Assembly (NCBI GenBank): GCA_027625915.1
Contig: JANTQA010000023.1
Location: forward strand, 5,766,001-5,830,000
Origin: Anaeramoeba flamelloides
Lineage: Eukaryota > Metamonada > Anaeramoebidae
DNA: 64,000 nucleotides
Reading direction: 5' to 3'
How positions within the stretch are numbered: position 1 is the first letter of the stretch; each line of letters starts with the position of its first letter. Positions 11,501 to 23,200 of the stretch are shown here, in pieces. The notes below the pieces were generated by a model. That model was not told the DNA's origin, ran no database searches, and was given only the letters and a program-made list of their open reading frames with translations. A program made the translations under genes and the position numbers.

Positions 11501-14500
11501 GGGGGGGTGAATTTCTTCTTATTACTTTTGTTTAAAAATTTTTGTTTAGAAATTTCAATAAAGAATCATAATTCTCTTTATCATTAACTAATGACAAAAT
11601 AAATAATGATTCTTTATTTTGAATAATATCAAAGATATTATTCTTATTATTTATTATTTTTGTTAATTTGAATTAATTCTTTAATCCAAATTATTAAAAA
11701 ATGACAGATATGTTTATGTAAAGTAAATGTGTTAAGTTTTTAATCCTTATATTGAAACTAAAATTTGAACTTCAAATTGAATCTAATTTCCGTCTCATCA
11801 TCTTTTTTTTTTTTTACGTTAAAGTTTTTACCTTTTAAGTTACTACTTATCGCTAAAGATAGATCATTTTTTAATACTGTTAAAATCAAATTATTCTCAA
11901 TCAAAACTTTATCTCAAAGTTCAATAAGGAAGATCTTGTTTAAATTTTTAAAAATATAATTTCTAATTGATTTTGCAGTGATGTATTTATTGATCTTTTC
12001 AACAAACCAGTATAAGAATATTTTGGAACTTGAAATAAAAAATTTCATTTATTAATTAGAAAATAATAGTATTAATATTCCAATTCTAATTACAACAAAT
12101 AAAATTAATAAAAGTGTAGATTCAGAAATAAATCTAAATTTTATTGAAGTTTAATTAAAATTTTTGAATGAAATTCAGTTTTAAACCAAAATTCAAAAAT
12201 TTTGAACCCAGTTAAAATAGTTCAAATAAAAACAATAATGTAATTTTATTCATTTTTGAAATAAAATACATTTTTTGAAAATATTTGAATATCAATTTTT
12301 TCATTTTTAAGTTTTTTTTTTTTTATTTACATTTTTTTAATTGCATAAGTAGTTTCGTTATACCGAAATTTTTTTTCGAATTGCCCATCATATTAGGTTA
12401 AAGTTGAGTTCTCTTAAATATAAATAAACTCAAATATAATTAGTTGATAGGAATCTATCCTTTGAAAGATCAATAATTCTAGTTAGAATTTTAACAAATT
12501 TACCAATACAATTTTTTTTGTTCCGCTCGTTTCAAAATTTTGGACACATCAATTTTTATTGATAATTTTATATTTTTTTCTTTTTGGATAAAAATAATTA
12601 CATATAAAAACATTACAACTCAGTAACTTAAATGCGATTTAATATTAAATATGCCTCACTCCAAAATTTTTTCTTATAAAATTAAATTGAGTTTAAAATT
12701 CTTCGAATGGTTGTGTCTAAACACTAAGATTTAGACACCCTTTGAATTAGAAGTGCATTATACTTTATTTAGTTTTTGAAAATTTTGAATTGGATTTTAT
12801 TTTTAATTTATCAGTAATATTAAAATACTGGTATATTTGAAATTCAAAATGCAGTAAGGCAATTTAAAAAAGTAAACCCTGGGAAGGAAACTGAATAATG
12901 AACTCAGTTGGGCTGATAGAAAGATTTTGTGTTGATAATTTTTAAAAGACTTTTAATTTTTTGATATAGATTAGGGAAAAAATACCTGACATGAAAATAA
13001 TCCCTAACAGGATTTTTAATTGTGAATATTAGGAAAATTGTTGTGTAATTACCTTTTATTTAAAATCAAATCCTTTTTTTTTTTATCAAACTTTGAATGA
13101 AGATTAGTAATAAACCAACTTAAAGTTCATTAAAGTGAGTTATCTATAGAATACTCAAGTAATTGTTTGATAGCCTAAGTAGAACAACTTTTTTTGAAAA
13201 ATAATCGATCGAATTTTTTACAGCTTTACTAGAGTTTGGAAAATGATAATTTTTATTCTTGTTTTTTGATTGATTGAATGGTGTTTTGAACAAGTGTAAT
13301 TTCATTAATCATCATTCTAATAAGAGAGTGAGTTATTATTTTAAAAAATTTGATTCTTAAAAAAAGAGGATTTGATTTTAAATAAAAGAAATTATATACC
13401 ATTTTTCCTAATATCCACAATTAAAAATCTTGTCAAGGATTTTTTTCATGTACGTTATTTTTTTTTCACTACTCAACCCTTCATTTTTTCTGGGTTTAAA
13501 GTTTTTTTTTGTTTTTGAAAACCATTTTCACGACCCATTTAGAAATCCATTTGGGAAATGTAATTCAATTCATGGAGGAATGTTCTCAATAGATTATTTA
13601 GATACATTACAAATGCTATCCTTGCCTTTTGGATTAGGTTTACGATCTTTTATCCAAAGATTAAAAAAAAATGAGAGTTTTTTGGAGTTTTTTTGTTCTA
13701 TTGCAAATACCATCCTACCACAAAGAAGTAATGAGGAGTGGTATTGATTTCTTGGGGAAATTGTTTGAATTTTCAAGAGTTATTCGTAATTTAGCACTAC
13801 TGGTATTTGAAAAGTAAATGGGAAAAAATTTTTACTTCCTTTTCCATATTTTTCTTTTTACTAAATTAAGTTCACCCAAAGAAGTAAGTTGTAATTTGTG
13901 GTATCTATTTGGAAAAGGAAATTGAAAATGAAATGAAATTTTTTCCTGTTTATAATTCAAAGACCTGTAATAATCGACTTGTTGAAAAACCAATTGGGTA
14001 AATGTGTTCTTAGGTGTGTTTCTAAGGACTTGTGATCAGTGAAGTTTTTAAAGTAGAACAAAAAATAAAAATCTAAAAAACACCTTTTCTCCAAAAAAAC
14101 AATCATTTTATTTTAATCTTTGGATAATGCTTCGTAAGAGTCTTAACGAAAACGAAAGGAAGGTTTTTGTGGTTGTATACTAGGAATTCATTTAGAATGT
14201 ACATTCTTAATGTGATTTGAGGATTGAAGTTATTTGTGCTTTCAGGAATGTATTACTGGTATTGGGAAAATAAAGGGGATCAAATTTTCGTTTCATTTTC
14301 ATATTTTTCAATTCAAAATTCTTTCCTTTATGGATTCGTCGTTGATTCAAAGACATTGTATGTTTCAATAAAGAAAAAAAGACCCAACCAAATATACAGA
14401 AAACACAGATCACAATCTATTCCTGAAAATATCTTATTTTGAAATCTTGAAATGAAAAGGAAGTGAAAATTTTTTCCAATTTATTATTTAAATACCAGTT

Positions 14501-15143
14501 GTTATCAAGACATTTATTTTGATTGATTGGTTATTTTGTCTTTCAAGAAACAATGACTTTTCTTGAATGGGAAGAATTAAAAAAAAATGGCAAACAAAAG
14601 ATAGAAATTAGAATCGGGTTTTGGAGTTAGTCTGAATTTTTTTAGCATTTGCAATTTTTGTCTTACCAAGTTATTTTTTGCAATTTTCTTCAGAACAAAA
14701 GAGATTGTTTTTGGAAATTAATTATTCTTGTGTTTTAAAGATCAGAAGGATTTCAAAAAAATCATTTGTCACTGGTCTGCTTGAAGAGAACAAGAATAAC
14801 AAAATTTATAATAATAAAAAAAAAAAAAAAAAAAAACTTACAAAATAGTTAACATCCCAAAACTAACAAAAGAAACAAGAAGAGGAGTATATTTTGAGCG
14901 CCACTGGATCAATAAATACACGACCACAGCCAACACCAAGATAGCCAGACTTGAAGAACCGTACATAAACCATATTATGATCGGACCAAAGAAAATGGAA
15001 AAAATGTAACGTAAATTTGTTGATTCCAAAAAACGGAAAACAAAAGACAAAAAATAAACAAAAAAGCCAGTAAAAAAGCGTAATGAAAGATCAGATGAGA
15101 GACCAAATGAATATTTAAAAAGTTGTTGTCTTAAATATTCCAT
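8570..15143 (-). CDS. LPCAT3: MBOAT lysophospholipid acyltransferase, LPCAT3-like (4 exons)
   Basis: Four exons join in frame to 489 residues, almost the length of human LPCAT3 (487). They are 15143-14842, 11120-10799, 10424-10159 and 9149-8570. Donors are GTAAGT, GTAAAA and GTAAAT; acceptors are AATAG, ATTAG and TATAG, and all phases agree. MBOAT enzymes sit in the ER membrane and re-acylate lysophospholipids. The signature regions are AHGSAHTLDITGPLM before the YDG motif, GFSFNGYDEKG, the catalytic Asn in ARWNYRMHTWLK and the catalytic His in CIWHGQR. Several hydrophobic segments flank them, and exon 1 is almost wholly membrane-spanning. The chain ends KKQN, which fits a dilysine ER-retrieval signal. 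Intron 1 is 3.7 kb and holds repeat copies E and A; intron 3 (1 kb) holds repeat G. Substrate preference cannot be read, so LPCAT3 versus another MBOAT member is an inference. Confidence 0.85.
9560..10015. repeat. Dispersed repeat G, uninterrupted copy (inside MBOAT intron 3)
   Basis: This stretch aligns end to end with 48050-48665. Shared blocks include AAACTTTGTTTC..CAAAGG, ATCAAAGAATAGTTGATATC, AATAAATCAATAGATTTTCT and AACAAGACATTTTTACTCAG. In this copy GAAGATCCAAAG is continuous; in the other copy the same point carries about 170 bp of family A. No conserved open frame was found, and no clear terminal inversion or duplication. I cannot class it further. Confidence 0.75.
12435..12770. repeat. 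Family E repeat, copy 1 (inside MBOAT intron 1)
   Basis: Positions 12440-12650 align with 17975-18190, sharing CAAATTTACCAATACA, TTGTTCC.CTTGTTTC and ATTTTGGACACATC. The motif TTTTGGACACATC recurs inverted near 12708 as TTGTGTCTAAAC, so the core looks like a small element with inverted ends of the GGACACA type seen in many Tc1/mariner-related MITEs. No coding capacity. It is worn, with perhaps 70 percent identity to the other copy by eye. Confidence 0.55.
13430..13747 (+). CDS. Uncertain 105-codon ORF within MBOAT intron 1, opposite strand
   Basis: The frame has a Phe-rich hydrophobic head and a more normal second half (NPFGKCNSIHGGMFSIDYL, then SLPFGLGLRSFIQRL), ending in TGA after EEWY. 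The local G+C content is a little higher than its surroundings. It lies antisense within intron 1 of the acyltransferase and just before two family A elements. I do not recognise a family. It may be an eroded fragment of a mobile element, an exon of an unseen gene, or chance. The annotated start is only the first available start codon, with no support. Confidence 0.2.
   Translation: MSRIFFMYVIFFSLLNPSFFLGLKFFFVFENHFHDPFRNPFGKCNSIHGGMFSIDYLDTLQMLSLPFGLGLRSFIQRLKKNESFLEFFCSIANTILPQRSNEEWY
13796..13973. mobile_element. Family A inverted-repeat element, copy 1
   Basis: A near-palindrome of about 175 bp. It opens TACTGGTATTTGAAAAGTAA, continues GGGAAAAAATTTTTACTTCC, and closes with the inverse (GAAATTTTTTCCTGTTTATA then TTCAAAGACCTGTA). 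No protein is encoded. Further copies lie at 14245, 48287, 51215 and 51480. It is MITE-like by size and structure; superfamily unknown. Confidence 0.75.
14245..14510. mobile_element. Family A inverted-repeat element, copy 2
   Basis: It opens TTACTGGTATTGGGAAAATA and closes with GAAGTGAAAATTTTTTCCAA followed by TTATTTAAATACCAGT, the inverse of the family A end. It is about 265 bp, longer than copy 1, with an unrelated centre. Short open frames on both strands here (about 70 codons) are products of the element and not genes. It lies in intron 1 of the acyltransferase. Confidence 0.7.
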
Positions 15144-16837
15144 TTTTATCCAGACTGTTAAAAAGATTTCGAAAAAAAATGAAAAAATTTATCCGTCATA
15201 AAGCCATTACAAGTTAATTTTTACAAAATTGTTCAATTTATTTTAACCTTTTCACGAGGGTCTTTTTTATTTCATCTTGAATCTTTTCATCAATTTTTTT
15301 TTTTACACCTATCCAAAAAAAATATTTTTCAATTTGCAAAAATAAAATATTTCGTTTTTGAGATTATGAAGAATACTCACAACTTAAAACAATACCTACG
15401 TATTTACTTTCTGTTTTATTAATGGTCTGATTTTTGTCTCCCGTTTTAATATCTTAAAGTGAGATAGTTTACTTTTGTTTTAGTTGTCGAAATTTTTCTA
15501 TTTCACATACAAAATCCGAGAATTTTTTCGACTCCTCTTCTGTTGTTTGAAAACTCTTTTGAAAATATTTCTTTTAAAACCCTGAATTGAGAAATAAAGA
15601 AATTTATTTTTGAAAAAAGGGGTTTGGTAATCAAGATAGAAATTTAAACAATTTCCTCCCTTTTCTATATTTTACAAAGTTTTGAAATTGTTTTCACCAA
15701 CTTGAGCGAAAAAATGTTGATATTGGAATTAAATCTTTTGTAGCATTGTTAATCGGAAATTGAACTTTTTTTTGTTTTTGAGATTGAATAGATTAAAATT
15801 TGTGTAATTTTAGATTGATAAAATTCTCAAAATTTCAATTTCTTTAGGATTATTCGGTCACCTAAGCATAAGAGAAAGTACTGTTAATTGTAAAATAAAA
15901 AGATCAAAATTTTCATTCAGCTTTCACAAAATAACCACATTCTCGAAAGAATTAAAACAAATTATCAAAATCCCTATTCGAAAGGGAAAATTAATAGTTT
16001 GCGTTGGTTTTAAGAATTCAAAATTCGAAATGTAACATCTATTTAAAAATCTTTTTTTGGAAAGATAAATGAAAATTTTGCTCCATTTATTTTGAAATGA
16101 ATTGTAAAAAAAGGAACACACAAATAAATAAATCAAGTTGATCAAAGCACAAACTATAACGTGGCAATGATCAAAAAAACCCTTGCCCAGAGTAATTAGC
16201 CAATGTTTCTAAATATAATAGGACTTTTTTTTTTCTTTTTATTCCTAAAAAACAATGGAAATAAAAACCCAATAATATACTTAAAGGCAAAATCAAATTT
16301 TTAATTTATTTTTTCTACTTTATTTTTTTTATTTACTTGAATTGTCATATTTTTAATTTTGAATTTAGTTTTATAAATGAGAATAAGTGTTTAACTGTTT
16401 TTTTTTTTTTTGCAGATTTCAGTAATGAATGAATTAATCAAAGAATTTATATAATCTTAAAATTTTATTTCAGAATTAAAAATTAAAAACTTGATGTTAA
16501 TTGCAAAATATAAAAGATTTAAATAGTCTTTTTTTTTTTTTTTTTTTTTTATTACATCAGTTCCACTTTTAATGGGGGGTAAATTTCAACAAAATTTAAT
16601 GAAAAAAAAAAAAAAATACAAAAGAAAGTAATAGTACCATTATAAACGAAAAAATACCCATTTTTTGTTTTTAATCTTTTTTTTAAAAAACATATTAAAG
16701 AAAAGGTTGTCTGGAATGTAAAAATAATTCCCCTTGAAATATAACTAAATAATTAATTCAAAAGTATTACTTGTGGATATTACAAAAAAAGTTAATTTTA
16801 AAAAAATGCAAAAAAATCTGGCTTTTTTTTGCTACAT

Positions 16838-17036
16838 ACAGCCAGTTCCATTTTTAAGGCACAAAATGCTATGTAATTTAAGGTACAAAAAAAAATCTCA
16901 AATTGAGGCATAAAATTCAGATTCATGTAAAATAAATTGTAAAAAAAAAATTACAAAATTTGTGCCCGAATTTGAGATTTTTTTGTGTCTTAAATTTCGT
17001 TGAAAGTTTGTGCCTTAAAAGTGGAACTGACTTTAC
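16838..17036. mobile_element. Family B inverted-repeat element, copy 2
   Basis: It opens ACAGCCAGTTCCATTTTTAA followed by GGCACAAAATG, and closes GTTTGTGCCTTAAAAGTGGA then ACTGACTTTA, the inverse. Inner arm blocks AAAATCTCAAATTGAGG and TTTGAGATTTTTTTGTG pair with each other. About 195 bp, no coding capacity. Its spacing and arm sequence agree with the copies at 5235 and 33521. Confidence 0.8.
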
Positions 17037-17969
17037 TGGTCTTAAGGTTTAAATGTACATTCATTTGGAATTTTCTTTGATATAAATTAAGTTATCAGAA
17101 TCCAAAGTTTGTACTGTCGCTTGTGATTTTTTTATTCCTAAAATTCCATCCAAATTAGTGTACTGGAAGTTGGGCCAACTTTAATAATTGCAATAATAAT
17201 GGAAAGGGAATATCCAGCCATTACAACCATTATAATACATACTTAATCAAAAAAATAATGATTATTACTATTTTGTTTGATATTAACTGGTCTATCAAAG
17301 AAATTTCATTCGAAATTATTGGTATCTATATATCGTAAATCAAATCGGGATTTATGTATAAATTCCCAACAAGAATCAATTATTTTATATAAAATTTTAC
17401 GAAATAATCTTGTCAAAATTTGGTTAATAAAAAGTTTTCTTAAATTCAAAGCTACAGTTTCATAGTTTTTTTCACATGGATAAAAAAAATGATCTTTTTT
17501 TATTTTATTAAATATTATTCATAATATGGCTGTTCAACCAATTATTAACTATATACTAAATAATAATAGGATTTTTTTTATAATTTACATTTATAATTAA
17601 GTAAAAAATAGTTTCATTTTTTTATCATCAAGAATAAAATTTAAATACTCACTTTTTTGAAATGCTTTGACTGGTTTTTTTTTTACATTTTTAAAATCCA
17701 TATTGTTTTTTTGTATTCTAAATATTAAACTAGATTCCAAACTTTTGCACACATTTTAAACTATGGAAAGAGCATCAATACTGTACTTTAAATTCAATTT
17801 GGAAAGAATTTTGATTTTACAAACTATTTCATTTTTTATCTTTTTTGTTTTGTTTTCATTCCCTTTTTTGTAGTTACCTAATCTATTTTGTTAGATCTGG
17901 AAAAATTTTTTTCAATGGTTGATAGAAGGTTAGTGTTGAGTTTGTTAAATGGGAAAATAACATACAATT

Positions 17970-18265
17970 GGTAGATGATATCCTATCATTGGATCGATCA
18001 ACAATTGTTGGTGAAATTTCAACAAATTTACCAATACATTTTTTGTTCCACTTGTTTCATTATTTTGGACACATCCTGTTTTTATTTTTGAGTTTAATAT
18101 TTTTTTTCTTTTATTTGGATTAAAATGATTACTTATTAAAACATTAACCTTGGGTTACTTAAATGTTTTTTTATATTAGGTTAGGAAAAATACAATAAAT
18201 TGTTTTTTTTTTTTTTTTGTCTATTTTTGATTTTGGGTGTGTCCAAATTTTTGGAATGGGGTTTA
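17970..18265. repeat. Family E repeat, copy 2
   Basis: Aligns with 12440-12650 over about 200 bp. Within it, TTTTGGACACATCC at about 18055 and GGGTGTGTCCAAATTTTTGG at about 18237 are inverted relative to each other. They define a core of roughly 200 bp with ends of the GGACACA type. The shared sequence extends to the left of the inverted end, so the repeat unit is larger than the inverted-end core. No open frame. Confidence 0.6.
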
Positions 18266-20291
18266 TATCAAATTTAAAATCTTTCAAATCTTTAATGTGG
18301 TAGATATTTTATTAAATATAAACCTTGTTTACTTGGTATAGATGTTTTTAAAAGGTTTTCACATATTTAGAAAATTTTTATCAAGTTTTCTATTTTAAAA
18401 AGGTGCAAACTTTTTCAAAAATAAAGCTATTTGAAATTTCCCTGTTTTAATAAAACGAAGAACCAACATTTTGATAAAATATAAAAGTTGGAGTGTGAAG
18501 AAAGAAAATTTTTACAAAATAATTTTTCACATTTTTGTAACAGAAAACTTTAAAAATGTTTTTATTCTGATAAAATCATAAAAAAAAAAAAAGTTATCGC
18601 TTTTTGATAATTACTATACAAAATCTAGACTTTTTTAAAATTACTTTAAACAATATTTTTTTTTATTTACAAATGATATTTCTTCGTTGTTTTTTGTAGA
18701 AGGATAAAATAAAGTCAATGTAAAAGAAATATATATATATATATATATATATGTATAACATTATTAAAATTTAAATTTAGTTTATATATTAAATCCAAAG
18801 AGAAATTTTAGAATTCAAAATTTGAATATTATAAATAGCCAACAATTATTTATTTTTAAATTTTTGTGAAAATTTTCTAAATGTTATCCTTTTCTTTATT
18901 AATAACTACAAAAATATGAAATACAAAAATTAAATTTATTAACTTTATAAATGTTTCATTTTTAATAACACCCAGGTTAGGAAAATACCAAATAGTTGTT
19001 TTTGAAATATTAGTAGAGTTGTCAAATAGTGCCCTGGCTAGAGTAAAAGCATGTTTTTTGAAATTAAACTATTGACTTTTTTTTTTTCTTATTGTTACAA
19101 TATAATAATTAATTAAATATTAACTAGTATACTGATTTTCAAACACATTTTGAAGGTCACCTCCTTGTTTTTTTCAGTAAATTCTAAACTGTTAAATGCA
19201 TTTAGAGTTAATTTCTTATTTTTTTTCGAATTTATATGAAATTTTTAAAGTTTTTTGATCAATAAAAATTTGCTTACAAATTAACTCTATTTTTTGAGAG
19301 AAATTTTCAAATTTGATTCTTTATCTTTCGAAATGTTTTTTTTTTGAGAATAGAACTCTAAGTAACCATGGGTTCTCTATTGAAAGTTTATTGCTGTTTT
19401 TATTGATCATTTGGTATATAATCTTTCAACTGGTTTTTGGCATTGGAATAGGATAAGATATTTACTGAAATTTTGTTTTTAAAAATTTTGAAATAGTTTG
19501 AACCTAGTTTTCTGAGACCAACCAAAAGGTAAAGTGATCTATAAAATAGTACTAAACACTCGTTAATAATAATTAGAAATTATAAAACTGTTTCTTTGGA
19601 TAAAATTATTTGTAAAAAAAAAAGGTAAAATAAAATGAAAACAAAGTTTTAATTAATTCCCATTTATCATTAAAAGAACAAAATTAAAGCTTAACAAAAA
19701 AAAAGAAATTTCTTCTAAAACAAAGTTTAATTGAAACACTCATAAGATCTTGAGGGTACATTCAAAAAAAAAATGAAACAAATTACTAATTTTTGAGAAA
19801 AATAAAACCCCTTTGACATCAATAAAAAAGAAGGGAAAAATCATCCTAATTAAACCAGAAACCCAGACCCCCATTTAAAGTACATTCTACAGCAAAGCCT
19901 ACCTGTTAAGCCAAAAGTGAACTAAAAGAAAATAGTTATTTTCAAGAGTTTTTTAATATTTTTGAATAATATTTTTCTTCGTAAAAGCAAAATTCCATAT
20001 AGTTTCAAAAAGTCCAAAGTTTCATTGAAACTTGAACCAAAAACATTAGTTGATAAAAAAGTTTTTATTCTTGGTACCTTCTCAATTTTTTCTTCACCAA
20101 AAAACAAATTTGTCTGAAAAGATCTAAATTCATTCTTTAAACCATGCCACCTCAAAAAAAGACAAAACAACAGAAACTCATTCAAACAATAAAAAAAAAA
20201 TTTATTCACTCAAAATAAAGGGATTTTTTTTTCTGATTTCTCCATTTTTTTTTATTTTATTTCTTTTTCAAGAAAAGAATAATTTAACCTT

Positions 20292-23200
20292 ATGTTTATT
20301 TTACCACGAGGTATCACAAACAAAGAAGGCAAATTTGATCCAAACCGCCACCTCATGTTCAAAAAAAAGAAATCACAACGCAAATCGCTCAAGACCACAG
20401 CTGCTGTAATGTGGTTGCAGGATGTTCTTCAAATTGACGAGATCAAAATTGAAGAAGCCTTCCAAACGCATTGTTTGTTTTTTCTTGATGTCTTGAATAT
20501 CATTTTCCCTTGCAAATACAATGTTGTAGTTAGTACGGTTGATCCCTCTGATCAGCGAAGAAGCAATATGTCGCAATTTTTGGAAACCTTAAATAAGCAT
20601 GGGTGTCCGTATTCCGAGGGTTTCCCGATTGAACCCTTTTTTTCTGGGATGCCAAAAGGCGTCAAACAATGCGCTTCATGTTTGTGTTGGATCCAGGAAT
20701 ATTTTGAAAAAAATGGTGTGAAGAAGGAGAGCAAAGATGAAAAAAGAACCTTCACCCTTTTAACATCGAGTGTTGCTCAAAAAAAAGATTTCGGCGACAC
20801 AAGTGATACAAGCGAGTCAAAGGACACGAGTGACTCGAACAAATCCGAAGAATCAGAGGACTCTAGTGAAGAAGAAAAGGAAAAGGAAAAGGGAAAGGAA
20901 ACAAAACCATCAATTGATCGAGTTAATCAATATTTAATCGAAAACGATGTTCAAGAGATCCAACCAAACCAAGAAGATTATAAATCCGAAATCAAAAACA
21001 TATTTTGGTTCGATTTAGAAAAACGTAACTTGATTATTGAAAAAAGACAAACAGAAATAGTCGATCCAGATTCAGATGATGAAAAAAAAAATTTTAATAA
21101 GGAAAATAACACAAGCACAAATGACGATTTTCTTTCAAGTGACGATGACGAGGGCAATTGGAACGAATTAAAAATAAAAGAAAGAAATCAGTTTTCTTCA
21201 TCTGATAATGAAAATGAAGATGAATTCAATAAAGTTTTAGATAAGGAAATTGCCGATGAAAATTTAAATCTAAGTGAAAGCGAGAGCAAAAGTGAGAACA
21301 CCAGCGATAGCAATAGCCATAGCGAAAGCAGCAATGGAAAAGAGAATGAAAAAGAAACAAAACAAGTAATTGAAAGCGAAAGCGAAAGCGCAAGCGCAAT
21401 TGAAAGTGGAAGTGCAATTGAAAGTGAGAGTGGAAGTGGAAGCGGAAGCGGAAGTGAACATGAAAAAGAAATTGAAAGTGAAGATGAACACTCAAAAAAT
21501 TCAGTCAAAGTGCCATTCGTAGATAGCAGTATTAGTAGTGAAGTTAATTTCAGTGGGACAGAATCTGATGATAAGCATATTAATATCGATAGTTCTGAGG
21601 AAAGCAATGGAACGAATAATTCAACTAATTCAGAAAAGGAAGGAAAGAAAAGAACAAACAAAGAGACTTTAGATGATTCTGAAGACGAAGATAACAAGAA
21701 ACAAAAAAAAAACAATGGAAAAGAACAAAAAAAAAAAGCGGTCACTGGAAAAGCCATAAAAACAGTTGATCGTTTAGTAGGCGTTCCGATCATGGACGAG
21801 GATTGTGAATATTTAACAAATGAACTTAAAAAATTATTTAAAATCAAAAAAAAGGAACAAAAAAAAAAAAATTATCTTTATTTAATTTTCTTTTTGATAA
21901 ACACCCTTGACGGATGGAAACATAATAATCATGAAAAGTCAATAGCCTTTGGCAATTCCCAATTAGCTGATAAATATGATGAATTATTTCAGAAAGTATT
22001 TATTGAAACAAAGGATATTGCCAAAATTGGCTATTATAGATTCCATTGCCAAGCACCTAAAAAGGAAGACCCAAGAAAAAAAAAAGAAAAAAAAAAAACC
22101 AAGGAGAAAAATGATTTACTTTTATATTCCGAAACAGAATCTATTTCAAGCTCAAATATGGGTTTACAAAAGGAAGACATGGGCAAAAGGGAAGAGAAGG
22201 ACAAAGAAAGGGAAGAAAATAACCAAAACTATCAAAAGGCAGAAATTGAGCTTAACAAAAAAACAGTAAAAATCAAAAACAAAGAACACAAAAATCAAGA
22301 AATATTCCATTCTATCCTTTCAAATCAATTACAATTATTTCTCAACCCCAAAAACCTAAAACAATTAATTCTCAAAGCTGACCAAAAAAAAAAAAATGGC
22401 AAATTGATAATTAAATTTAATGAGCAATCAGAATTAATTAGATGCTTAACTGCAATTATTTATTTCCAGCAAAATAAAAATAAAAAAAATGCAATTGGTG
22501 ATAACCCCACATCAGAAATCAAATTAGACCAAACCGATTTTAAAAAATATATTTTCCCGCCACCACCTGATGTGAATAAATCCTTTTACAAATTGTATTC
22601 TTCCATCCAAGAGATCGATCTTACAAAAAACCCAAAGGATATCATTGAAAAATATTATTTCTCTGGCGGTGTAAACTTTTTTACCACTCTAGTTGTTCAA
22701 AAGGAATACCCTCTCGAATCTGTTTTTTTAAAACTTACAAAAAAAAATATTACAATCGGTTCTAAAAAATCAATACTATATAAAATACCATTCAAAGATG
22801 AAGTTGAAGTCTTTAAGCACCAAACTCAAAGAATTTTTACCCTACAATGGAATGAAAACCGCACCTGCCGTGCTTCAAAGCCACACAAGGTCATTATTAT
22901 TTGTAAAAGAAGTTATGAAAGGAGGCTATTAGCGCAATCCATTTTACATTTTATCAATAAATTTAATAGAAATAAAAAAAAGACTAAAAAAATAAAAAAA
23001 ATTTCAAAAAAAAACAAAAATAAAAATAAAAATAAAAAAAAGAATACAAATGAAAATAAAAATAAAAATAAAAATAAAAATAAGAATAAGAATAAGAATA
23101 AAAATAAAAATAAGAATACAAATGAAAATAAAAACAAAAATAAGAATACAAACAAAAACAAAAATAAAAATAAAAATAAAAATAAGAATAAGAATACAAA

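Larger units (their letters stand above)
15144..20291. other. Intergenic DNA with family B and E copies
   Basis: Upstream of the acyltransferase and of the CH/PH gene. It holds family B (16838-17036), family E (17970-18265), an (AT)n run at 18729-18752 and poly-T runs at 16528-16550. A 24-codon frame, MPPQKKTKQQKLIQTIKKKF..., at 20144-20218 lies 73 bases before the next gene's ATG and could be an upstream ORF or leader exon; support is weak. The minus-strand frame at 19922-20209 overlaps it and looks like chance. Nothing else recognisable. Confidence 0.5.

Noticed and set aside
19922-20209. 95-codon minus-strand frame upstream of gene A
   Set aside because: No domain, hydrophobic and Phe-rich ends from poly-A; overlaps the probable 5' leader of gene A.
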